Positions 55,009 through 64,000 of a stretch of 64,000 nucleotides of DNA are shown in pieces. Location: NCBI GenBank assembly GCA_002794775.1, contig NBAY01000089.1:81393-145392 (forward strand), read 5' to 3'. How positions within the stretch are numbered: position 1 is the first letter of the stretch; every line of letters begins with the position of its first letter. The stretch is from Porodaedalea pini (lineage: Eukaryota > Basidiomycota > Agaricomycetes > Hymenochaetales > Hymenochaetaceae). Both the position numbers and the translations under genes were made by a program. Under the pieces are notes generated by a model that saw only the letters and a list, made by a program, of their open reading frames with translations, searched no databases and was not told the origin of the DNA.

Positions 55009-58000
55009 CCACACTCTACTGCTCACCTCCAATCTTGGAGTTGATCTCGTCCTCTACAACCATCCCCTCTGTGCATCCTGCAGCTGCTGACTTGACTGCT
55101 GTGCACCACTCCCACTCCTGCTCACCGATCTCTCCACCTCTGACTGCCCTAAGCCCCAGTCCACAGCTCCAAACTCTTCTCCAGAGAGTGGATGGACTCA
55201 CGGGCTCCCCTCTACTCCTATCTGCCCCTTGGCCTTCCTGACCAAGGCCTTCATCCCAGAGTGAACTTCACCTCCTGCTTCCTACATCCTGCCATCAGGA
55301 CATGTCCTGCTGCTCTTCACTCTGTCCATCTTCCACACTTGAAAGACCTTGTCCTGCATTTGATTTGATTCCCTCATTCCTTGAGACACTGCAGAACCCT
55401 CTTTGGGGACAATCAAGAGGTTTAAGACCCTTCAGGCAGGAGTCTGCATAGCACTATAGTGCTTTTTGTAGTGAATATCTGTGTTATCAGCTAGTTGGAA
55501 TGGCACTCCATCCTCACAGACAGGAACTAGCTTGCAGTGCATTGTCATGGTCTTCTTGGACTTGTCAAATGGATTGATGTAGCCCATAACAGGATTAAGC
55601 CCAAAGCCTACTTGACCAACTTCTCTCCTGACGTAGAGCATGAAAAGGACCATGAGAGGAGTAAAATCCTCAAGGAAGTCAATTCCATCTGACATGATGA
55701 TACACAACTGGTGATAATAGCACAAGTATACTTTTCCATTCTTGATGATGTACAGAGGGCGCCCTCACTGGCTCCCCCCCCTCCAATAATACACACTCTG
55801 AGTCTCCAGTATGATACATCTATGCGCCCACACTCCCTCCCCCACCCCCTGGGAAGCGGCATCCAGTACTCTCTCATCTCTCCCCACTATCTACCCCCAA
55901 ACCAGTACACAGAAAAACACACTCCAAAAGAGTGAGCTCCTGAATACTTCCCAAGCAAATCTCCAAGACCTCTCGGGAAACCTGAATGCAGGTGCTGATA
56001 CCAACTACCCAGAATACAGGTGACAAAGCTTGGAACACAAATATATGACGACAAAACTGGCATGGTGCCTTGGGGGCTGAATGACTGGTCAGGAAAGGCA
56101 TGTCATGGAATGCCAAGGGACCAGTCAGTTGGACAAGCACTCTCACTAGGAAGTGTCTGTCTCCCTGACTTGGACACGGGGTGACAAGGCTGGATCTCAT
56201 CAGGTCCAGGTGTGTGTTTTGGGATGGTAGATTATGACTTGGTAGCCCCCAATGTGTATTTAGGAAAGACATCCATAGACCAAAAAGAGCAGTTCCCCTT
56301 TGGACTAGATTTACTCTGTTGAATCAGACCAAGTCCAAACCAGTAAACTTGGGAGACTCCCGTACAACCTCAGACGATCAATACCTAGCTTCAGATTGGC
56401 CTTTCTCAGCCTTGGGCACACTCAGATACCTCTCAGGTGGTGTGTGTTCCTCTCTATCGACCATTGGTTCAATGCAGAGACCTTTGGAGCATTCCTCTAC
56501 ATACTTGGTGTGCCTCTGGGCCACTCCTGTGTATTAGGGTTGGTTTGTCTGTTGCCCCTCTTGCTTGAAAGAGACACTTGCACCTTGCCCAAGGCAACTG
56601 AGGTTTTGCCTGTGGCATACTTCACTCGCAGTGTGCACCACTGCTCAATATCTGGAGCCCACTGCAAGGGGGGTTTAGTGTCTCACAGACACCATTTCTG
56701 GTATCAGAAAAAGCACAGCTGCACCTCAAATCCAAGGGCAATCCTCCACAGCCACAAACAGCAACAAAGAAATCATACCACCTGCAGTACAGCAATCAGG
56801 GTCACACACATGATCACCCATGCAATGACTCTGTACCCAAGGATTCACCTAAGCCCCATACGAGTTAAGACGGCATACCACAATGAGTGGATCAACCACA
56901 CCTACCTCCCGATTATCTGGATGAACTGTCCTGCATGCCCAGTGAAGCAGTAGGGTACCCTCAGATGCCGAGTCAGAGGAGATAGATGTCAAAGATGTTG
57001 CCAAATCATTGACACTCTCTGAAGACCCAGAGGACTCTACTGAAGACAATACCGAAATAGCTCGATCCCTCTTAGAGACAGTACCAATAGGCAGATGTTC
57101 AACAATAATATCCCAAACCTCATCAGGATCGCTATTGGAAACCCTGTCATCACTTGGGTCACTACTGTTAATACCATCCATAAGGAGTAGGAGCTTGACT
57201 GTCTCATCCAGATCTGATCCAACAGAATCAATACCATACCTAACCACCCTGATCCTTCTGCTCCCCAGATCAACATCACAAGAAATGTCTGCAATAGCAA
57301 ACCCCCTCACCCCTGAGCCTGGACACACACCAGTACCCATGCCAAGATGAGGGGAACAATGCAACATTACAATTTCTGAGTTTACAAAGTATTGTCTTTT
57401 GTTGTGGGCAAAGATAAAGCCCCCAATTTGGGTTTTTGTCAGCTTTTATAAGCTGATGGCATACCATATATGTTAATTTTGGACTCCATTTCTGCTAAAC
57501 CAGCCCTGGAGTTCTCGGCTTCACCAGGAACTCCACTGGCTATCAATCCGAGTTTTTTGGACATTGCTTGATCTGAGTTCTTTGGTTCTTCAGATTTAAT
57601 TAGTGCAATTTCTCATTCTAAAAGCTGTATCTATTCAAAATTCCTTGCCGGCCATCAGTCTGAGTTCTATAGACAATGCTTCATCTCAGTTCTCATAATT
57701 TTTCAATTTCAAAAGAATATATATCTCACATGCACATGTCTGAAAGCAATCCAAATTTTATTATATGGCATTCTATTTACAACAAAGCCTCACTAAGTAC
57801 AATATTAGTTGTTGAGAATTTGAAGATAGAATAAGTCTCCTTCAATAAAAAAAATGTAGTATGTAATTATAGGAAGGATACTATATTAACTATGGGAACT
57901 TATTTGTCACTTGCTGTACAGCCTGTCGAGGCCCCCCCCTTTTCCCACATCTCGCACATAGATATCTTCTTCCTTAGTTGTCTATCTACCTGTACCATTT

Positions 58001-58232
58001 CGCTACCTCTGTGATATACACATGGATTCAGTGTATCTACATCCGATACCTCGATGACTCAGCCTCTACAGTCCTACACCTTTTTACACTCTCCCAAATC
58101 TCCTCCGTATATTCGCACCCTACTCAATGTCAACTTGAGACACGTGATCCTCCTCCAAGCGCTGTAATCTTGGTGAAGCCCAGTCCCTCCCTACCCAGGG
58201 AACTCCTGGTCCTGCCACCACGGTGGGCCTGT
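55009..58232. other. Degenerate region without recognised genes
   Basis: Coding-looking but unplaceable pieces: - strand 55432-55725 (VGFGLNPVMGYINPFDKSKK), + strand 56396-56953, - strand 56849-57367 (Ser/Asp-rich, 172 codons, antisense to a Ser/Thr-rich frame). From about 57370 the DNA is A/T-rich, with a diverged tandem pair of about 111 bp at 57537 and 57648 (core GAGTTCT...GACA(A/T)TGCTT). Probably old element debris. Confidence 0.35.
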
Positions 58233-58747
58233 TGTTAGGATCACAGTGTGTACCTCCTTTTCCTTTCTTTCATCGTCTTCATCCTCCTCGCTGACGTCCC
58301 TTCCCTTTTCCTCCACCGAACTCTTCCCTTCGCCGTTCATTACTGACGTCACCTGACTTGTCGATCACGTGACCCTTGCACGTGATTGCAGGTGACGTCG
58401 TCCACTCCTTACTCATCATGTTCCGCGACGTTCCATCACATTCCGTTTCTCAGGAACGTCGTCCTTGTTATAGTAAGTAGTTCACACAAGTACTGAGTAT
58501 ATAGGTAGCTCGTTCACCTGTATTGCCCCTCACCTCAATATTCGTTTAATCTACTACACTTACTCTTGACATCGTCGTCCGCGACGCGTGTGTGTTTGAC
58601 TCCTCCCCTCTTCACGCTTGCACTTGTGGATGTGGCGGCCGCCTGAACGGCGTCCGCTATCGATCTTCCACATCGCTCAACCTCTGCCCTCGTCGTATGT
58701 GGGTATGATGGTTGAGTGCTAGTTGAGTACGTGTTCGTACTCTAACA
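58233..58747 (+). repeat. Element F 5' LTR
   Basis: 515 bp from TGTTAGGATC to CTCTAACA, with TATATAGG near 58498 and a leader plus ORF starting 16 bp later. U3 is dense in ACGTC and CACGTG motifs. No second LTR or target duplication is seen in the window, so the element is truncated or rearranged. Confidence 0.65.
58295..58470 (+). promoter_or_regulatory. Cluster of CRE- and E-box-like sites in F U3
   Basis: Repeated TGACGTC (one full palindrome TGACGTCA), GTGACGTCG, two CACGTGA sites and further GACGT/AACGTC cores within about 175 bp upstream of the LTR TATA box. They look like bZIP and bHLH binding sites and may drive stress- or nutrient-responsive transcription of element F. This is inferred from motifs only. 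Confidence 0.4.
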
Positions 58748-58763
58748 CCTGTCTGAACCTACC

Positions 58764-59192
58764 ATGGATCTCCATCTGTCGGCCGCCACTGCGCTAGGCG
58801 CCGCAGTTCAAACTGGCACGTCTCACCAAAACCTCCCAGAGCCCACATTAGGCAGCCCCGAAGGGGGTGCAACTTTACCTAGTGTCCCTGAGGAACCCCA
58901 AAGCCCAGATCATACATCTCCCCACAGCAGACAATGAACGGGACAATCAGCGACAGGTAACATTGATCCCTCTATTCCCCATGCCCCTACTGGTGCCCCA
59001 TATCCCTCCTTTCTCCCAGACACACTGACTGGAGCACCACCCAACCCCAATTCCATACATGTGGCTACTTCCCACTCTAGCATTACCCAATCCCCGCCTC
59101 CAGAAACATGTCGCACCTGCGTGGATTCTCTCGCTGCAGCGGCCTTGGCAAACTCATCCACCGAGTTACTCGTGATGTTTTGCGCTGAGCGT
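58764..59192 (+). pseudogene. Element F first ORF (gag-like), cut by solo LTR
   Basis: ATG 58764 begins MDLHLSAATALGAAVQTGTS, Pro/Ser-rich, with TGA at 58935-58937 (Arg plausible: SRQ-R-TGQ), then CRTCVDSLAAAALANSSTEL and LVMFCAER up to the family B LTR. The frame continues at 60295 as RLYDSSPLECSTLLQTPAHL, closing at 60361-60363. Position after the LTR suggests Gag; no capsid or knuckle motif is visible. Confidence 0.5.
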
Positions 59193-60290
59193 TGATAATT
59201 CTGAGTTCCGGTTGTTAGTGAATAGGAATCAGATGATTGAGTTCGAGGGAGACGTGTCTAATGGGTCAATACCCTCGTTCCGGTCGAGTTCCGTGGGTTC
59301 CGGATCGCAGGATTCGGGTTGCGTGCGTTCCGGTGTGTCAGGGGCAACGGAATCGACGAAGCGTACTAATAGGGAAGTGTTTGAAGCGTAGCGCCGGCGG
59401 AGCGCTCGAGATGTGTGGGGGATCGTCGGTGGCTGTGTCGGAAGACACGGAGATGCGCTAATACTAACACGACTTTCTCGGAGCAGGATTGTCCTCGGGA
59501 TGGACGGCTGGTCCCTGTGCTCAACAGACATCGTCTGGAGTACCAGAGAGCGGGGCGAGATACGGGACTTAATTCAGAAGATAAGAGACGAGAGGGAGTC
59601 GAAGTCGAGATAACGAGAACGAAGCGAAACGAGGTAAGGACGGAACGGACGGAACGAGCGCAACGGGCGCAACGCGAATAAAACGAAGTCGAGGTGAGCG
59701 ATTCGAGTCACTGAGGCACCGAGGCGTACCTAGAGACAGTCCTGAGAGATAGCACACGAAATTAGGCGTCGAAACTCAGGGGTGGAATTGCTGTTCTATC
59801 TACAACATTCGACGCTCTATAAATACTAAACAAGTGTCCTGCGTAAACATGAAAGGCGAAATAAAATAAGACGAGTCCTCTATTGTCCTACCACTGAGCC
59901 TCCTGAGTGTTTCCTTTGAGCGGCTCCACGATCCAAACTACTGAAAGGCGGGGACGGCGCGTGTTGACTTGGCGTAGCGTCGGTGAGCTTCGGGATCCTT
60001 TGTACGGAGCCGGAACGACCAATGCCGGGCTGCCGCATGTTCGTTAGACAAAGGCAAATGAACGAACCTTTGGCAGGGTCGAGTGGACACGCGCACAGAT
60101 AAGTGCACCGGGGTCGGTCCGAGTAGCTGATGCGTGCGATCCGGCCGTTGCGTGCGTTCCGTGTTCGGGTAATCACCGCCGACCCGGGTGTACCGCTTTG
60201 CTCGATTGCCGAGTCGAGGCTCTTCGACTTCGTGACGTACATCGCGTGCGTTCCGCTCGTTCCGTGCCCAACGAACCGGTTGGTGTTACA
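59193..60290. repeat. Solo LTR, family B (copy c), CpG-rich
   Basis: 1098 bp, TGATAATTCTGAG ... GGTGTTACA, opposite orientation to copies b and d. Flanks GCGT and CCGT agree at three of four positions and rejoin the element F ORF in frame, so a 4-bp duplication is likely. It keeps most CpG sites, so it is the youngest-looking copy. It contains a 9-bp-period GGAACGGAC tract at about 59640-59680. Confidence 0.85.
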
Positions 60291-60403
60291 CCGTCGATTG
60301 TATGACTCCAGTCCTCTGGAGTGTAGCACTTTACTGCAAACACCAGCCCATCTTCATCTGTAAGAAGCTGCGCTCTCCTAGGAGACCGAGGTTACTTTCA
60401 ATT

Positions 60404-61233
60404 TTATTTTAAACCTATCAAACTCTGTGCGTACCTCTCTCTATTTTCCATATACTTCCACCCTTTATTCTCTACCAAACACTGTACCATAGAGTTGCAG
60501 AGTGGGTGAAGTTTCTTTCCAGGCACTCCGCTCTTTACTCCGGCCTCTTTTTCTTCTGAAATTCTCTCAACGCCCTTACCTCTGTCTAACCCAACCCAGC
60601 CAGGTCTTGTATGAGGAAGAGAGCGTACACCCATCCCAATGGAGGACTTCTCCGCTCCAAGAAAAATAGCTTTGTGAACGTGGTCAGAAGGAGGCCCAGT
60701 AGCTTTGCACTTGACAGAAAGGCTTTTGTGTTTCTGAGCAGAGCCATCTCCAGTAAAGGCGTCTATAGGAATGTAGGAGGGTGCCTTGGGTAATGAAGAA
60801 GAGCTGCGTAAGCCTTCGAGGTATTGCTGATGCTTTCTCAGATGCTTCTCGCTGCTGGCCCTACTTTTGCAGCTCCTCTTCTTCCTCGGAGGCTCTGAAC
60901 CCACCTCCTGAAGAATTTCAAGGCCTAAGGGTGTCTTGCACTCCCAAATTCTACCCACAGCATCAGGCAGCTCACACAGAGGTGCCTGAGAACCGTCACC
61001 CTCTTCACAAGAGAATTCTTCAGCTATGTGCTCTTGCAGTGTGTTCTCACGAGCAAGGCCATCTTTTCCAAGGATCGACAGTGCAGCTTTCTTAAAGCTG
61101 AACTCTGCGGAAGATGGGCGCTCAGGGGAAGGAAGATGCTGAAGTAAAAGGAGTGAAAAAAAGAACCTGAGAAGAAATAGGGCAGCTGCATGCTCACCTT
61201 CACTCCAAACCCAAATGTGTACCTTTTCAACAT
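60404..61233 (-). CDS. Intact two-exon gene, 256 aa, function unknown
   Basis: Exon 1 (61233-61198) reads MLKRYTFGFGVK, intron 61197-61139 (59 bp, GTGAGC ... ACTTCAG), exon 2 (61138-60404) starts HLPSPERPSSAEFSFKKAAL and is open for 244 codons to TAA. Features: a charged N-terminal half, basic RKKRSCKSRASSEKHLRKHQ (NLS-like, approx. residues 94-113), and a compact C-terminal part with GPPSDHVHKAIFLG, VRSLPHTRPGWVGLD, LHPLCNSMVQCLVENKGW and KYMENRERYAQSLIG. No stop or frameshift despite decayed surroundings. I do not recognise the family. Ribosome- or nucleus-associated function is possible from the charge but unproven. Confidence 0.6.
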
Positions 61234-61399
61234 CTATAAAGCTCCAAATTATGTGTTAGCCCAGTAAAGTTTGAGTGAGCTTCATGTCTCTAAAATAAAG
61301 GAGTAGGTGCGGTTCTCCTCCTGGTCTGCCCAGAGCCTTTCCAGCTCTCTGCTCTCCTCTTAAATGGCATGCAGATATGGAAAGCTGCAGGCCTAGCAG

Positions 61400-61690
61400 A
61401 CTTCTGTCACATCACCCCACCCTAAACGGCTGGGTTGCACAATGCAGACAGAGGCCACATATATCTGCAACAGACCCGGCAGTGGAGGAGCAACTACTTT
61501 CTGTGTCACCCCATCCTAAACGTCTGGGTTACGCGACGCAGGCAAGCAGTGCAGGTTCCTCCATAGTGTAGCTTGCCCTGAAACCCATAAACATCCTCTG
61601 ACCAGATGCAGAAAATAAGTGGCTTTCTCCAGCATAGCCCAAGCCCACTGCGTCACCCCAAACTAAACGGCTGAGTTAAGTGACGCAGGC
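61400..61690. repeat. Three hairpin-forming repeats
   Basis: A module of about 40 bp recurs near 61405, 61504 and 61650. The clearest copy is TGCGTCAC, a 23-nt middle containing AACT...AGTT, then GTGACGCA, a perfect 8-bp stem with inner pairs. The middle keeps CCTAAACGGCTGGGTT-like sequence in all copies. Confidence 0.55.
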
Positions 61691-61859
61691 ATAGGGCAGG
61701 TGAAGGAAAGAGGCTGTCTGAGGATTAGAGAGAGAGGAGTAGGCCCGGAGCAGGGGAGAAGAGCAGAGAGGAAAGGAGTTGAGCTCACCTGTAGCAGGAT
61801 GGTTGTGCAGCACTAGGACATCAGCGTGGCAGGGAAAGGGGGTGCAACCACGCCACAGC

Positions 61860-62040
61860 CACCACGCGATGCTCGTGGATGGGCACCCATGCACGAGCAA
61901 GAGCATGAGAACTTACTGCAACCACATTACAGTTACCATGTGATGCTCATGGATGGGCACCCATGCGTGAGCAAAAGCGTGAGAACCCACCCACATGACA
62001 TTAGCAAGCTACTAGTAGGCACGCAAGTGTGAGCGAAGGG
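61860..62040. repeat. Tandem near-palindromes
   Basis: Near-perfect 28-bp palindromes of the form GCTCGTG-ATGGG-CCCAT-CACGAGC at about 61871 and 61947, with a degraded third near 62010. Copies differ mainly at CpG sites. Confidence 0.55.
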
Positions 62041-62239
62041 TGCCGTGAAATTCGGTCTTGGCTTGACAACTTTGTCCAGGCGCACACAAGGAATTGGAAA
62101 TTTCAAGGCATTATTAAGATACATGGAGCTTTCTGTAGTCATATGTATTGATGAAGGGATGGTAAAGACACAGACATACCAAAGGTGCACTCTCCAAGAG
62201 CCCTTGAACTGAAGACACATCTGATCCAGGAGTTATGTT

Positions 62240-63743
62240 TTTATCTAAAATCAAAGTAGATACTAAGCTGTCTGTTTCTCCAGACCCATGCATTCTCTTC
62301 CTTTGGTGGCTAACTAGAAGTGAACTACTTCTAGTTAGAGTTTCCTTTGGTATTTCAGTTTCCTCAAATTCTGAATCTGGATATTCTGTGATTTGGGCAT
62401 TCTCAATATTCCATTCTTGGACTATCCTCTGAGCTGGTGTAGGCTCAGAGATTTATCCTGATATTCATTTATTTCATCCAGGTCAGGATCCACTACTGAA
62501 TACCAAGTAGCAGGCTCATGATTCCACTCTGGATCTGTTCCATCAGGAGTAACCAACAGTTCAAATCTGTCAACTGTCTTAGAGGGATCATCTGGATCCT
62601 TGAATTGTAGGTATGTGCCATCTGGGCACTCAGCAATAGAAATGAAATTGCTTCTCTGCCAAGGCCTTCCTAATAACAGATCAAAAGGAACATGTTCTCC
62701 AACAAATATATTAGCATATGTGGAGACACTTCCAATCTTGATAGGCACATTTTGTACAAGGCCAAATAGCTTGCCTTCCCCTCCATTTGCATCATTCATA
62801 TTCATATTTTTACTCTTGTCCAAAGGTAAGTATAGAGATTTTTGAATTTTTGAATGACAGATATTCAACTGAGATCCTGTATCAATTATAGCATTTACTG
62901 TGACTCCATTACAGTTAACCTGTAATCTGATGAGTCTTCCATGAGTCTTTGGTAGTCCTGTTTCTGCCCATAAAGTTGAGGATACAATTAAATCATCTTC
63001 CTGATCATCTAAATCCTGATCTAACTCTATTATTTTAGCCTCAAGTACTTGATCAGATTGTTTAGGTAACTTTATACTTGAGCTTCTCCATTACCTTTCC
63101 AGACAAGGTGGGTGACACTCCAAGTAACTCTCTAGTTGAGAGAGTCTGTGTAGTTTCAAGCAGGCGGTCCACTATAAAATCAGGATTAACTTTGGATGAC
63201 ACTTCTGATATCTTACTAAATCTCTGTACTTTATTTTCTAGATTCTCTTTTGGTTTCTCAGAGATTTCTGAGTTTGTAATAGGTACAGGCTTGTTTCCTG
63301 GAATAATTTTCTTGATAAGTTCCTGATCCTCCATGATAATGTCTTCATCTGGCTTTTGAGCAATCTGCTTCTTCTTTATTTCCTTTATTTCAGGTAGCTT
63401 GGTACTTATTTCACTTGACTTTGATTTTAAGCACTTCACAGGTGACTTGTAAGTACCTTCCTGCATTTCCTTTCTCTGTTCAGTAGTTCCTTTCTGCGAA
63501 TGAGTGACAGGATAGACTTCATCTTTAGAACTTTCATCACTGCTGTCTCCTGAAATAATTAAATTTGACTTTCTCTGACTCTGAGAATTATCTTGTGAAT
63601 ATGTGATTAAATTCACATTCACTGCAGCAATGTGTTGGCGCTTGGCAGCCTGTGCCAAATGTTCTCCAAAGTTTCTTCTGATGAGTGAGCCATCTTTCAT
63701 CATGATTTTCCCATCGTTATCTCTCTGAATAATTCCTTCATGG
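62240..63743 (-). pseudogene. Gag-protease fragment of a gypsy-type element
   Basis: The - strand from 63743 reads EGIIQRDNDGKIMMKDGSLI (the segment after a gag zinc knuckle in these elements), a long Lys/Glu/Ser-rich linker (63600-63062), then protease: AETGLPKTHGRLIRLQVNC, AIIDTGSQLNICHSKIQKS with intact Asp-Thr-Gly, VPFDLLLGRPWQRS as the distal motif, and a PEWNHEPATWYSV tail to 62422. Beyond that the frame degrades. RT is missing. The N-terminal side is cut by the foldback arm at 63744. Frame breaks near 63060 and 62870 indicate decay. Confidence 0.7.
62310..62338. repeat. Perfect 12-bp hairpin
   Basis: CTAACTAGAAGT and ACTTCTAGTTAG separated by five bases, inside the decayed tail of the gag-protease fragment. 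Confidence 0.7.
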
Positions 63744-64000
63744 AAGGCACCTAGGTAGTGCCAACACTTGAGCCCACAAGACAGACAGGACAAAACAATC
63801 TTTGTTGCTGTCAGATAGACTGGAAATACATACAGGAAAATTGTCTACTCACCTTTGTTGCTGTCAGATAGACTGAGGCAACAAAGGCGTCGTAAAGGGT
63901 TCAAATAGAGAGGATTATATAATATGAACTATACAGTACCAGTCCGAAGGGAATCCGTTGAGAATTACTCTCGGAATACGTAAATCGGCATTTGCATGCC
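63744..64000 (+). mobile_element. Foldback arm, cut by window end
   Basis: Starts AAGGCACCTAGGTAGTGCC and matches the arms at 5932-7171 to the window edge. Like the right arm there, it holds the duplicated CTGTCAGA(T/G)AGACTG block plus spacer. It interrupts the gag of the - strand element. Confidence 0.8.

Noticed and set aside
63744..63793. Cys-rich start (MSCLSCGLKCWHYLG) as a zinc finger of the - strand gag
   Set aside because: This part is the foldback arm read in antisense. The true gag begins after the junction.
1..64000. CRISPR arrays, tRNA, rRNA, bacterial operons or prophage
   Set aside because: No direct-repeat/spacer array, cloverleaf or rRNA core was seen. Introns and Ty3/Gypsy content mark eukaryotic nuclear DNA.

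Overview
This window reads as transposon-rich nuclear DNA of a filamentous basidiomycete, most likely an Agaricomycete. The evidence is short 50-60 bp introns with fungal donor, branch and acceptor signals, several Ty3/Gypsy lineages with chromodomains, a fused pyrimidine-pathway (CAD/URA2/pyr1-3 type) gene and an F-box/leucine-rich type gene. No rRNA, tRNA, CRISPR or bacterial gene was found. Very little of the window is an intact host gene.

Layout. 1-3318: distal part of a + strand LTR element with unrecognised ORFs and its 3' LTR, inserted into a satellite. 3319-5340: satellite of 170-bp monomers in a four-monomer (680 bp) higher-order repeat. 5464-5868: a small spliced gene. 5932-7171: a foldback element. 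7389-8385 and 29564-30430: gag and protease of one decayed gypsy element (G), split by element A, a 21.2-kb nested unit (LTRs 8386-8665 and 29284-29563, 5-bp target duplication). Inside A lie its own gag-pol-chromodomain region, an 850-bp foldback MITE, and a second gypsy element (C, - strand) that itself carries two solo LTRs. An antisense Zn2Cys6-like ORF (18693-19771) lies beyond the 3' end of C pol.

30663-46277: a complete but dead CAD gene in three pieces. It is split by a young chromovirus, element E (32776-40080, LTRs 441 bp, TSD CTGCA), and by a solo LTR of family D (44909-45905). E contains a second D solo LTR. 46561-48870: a permease remnant and a broken F-box gene. 48871-58232: small genes, low-complexity DNA and solo or broken LTRs. 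58233-60363: 5' end of a further gypsy element (F), cut by a solo LTR. 60404-61233: an apparently intact two-exon gene of unknown function. 61400-62400: hairpin repeats. 62240-63743: a - strand gag-protease fragment, cut by another foldback arm at the window end.

Three themes run through the window. First, nearly all lesions are CpG transitions: arginine CGA codons become TGA stops, catalytic Asp/Glu/Ser codons are lost at CpG sites, and even target-site duplications have decayed this way. This is the footprint of cytosine methylation or a CpG-directed RIP-like process. Second, element E shows a Tf1-like self-priming arrangement (LTR start-site region complementary over 11 nt to the primer site) and a GGGTTTT -1 frameshift site between gag and pol. 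Third, a 9-bp-period GTTCC-type minisatellite recurs in the LTRs and coding regions of several otherwise unrelated elements.

All calls come from reading the sequence by eye. Identity, age and copy-number statements need alignment and genome searches.
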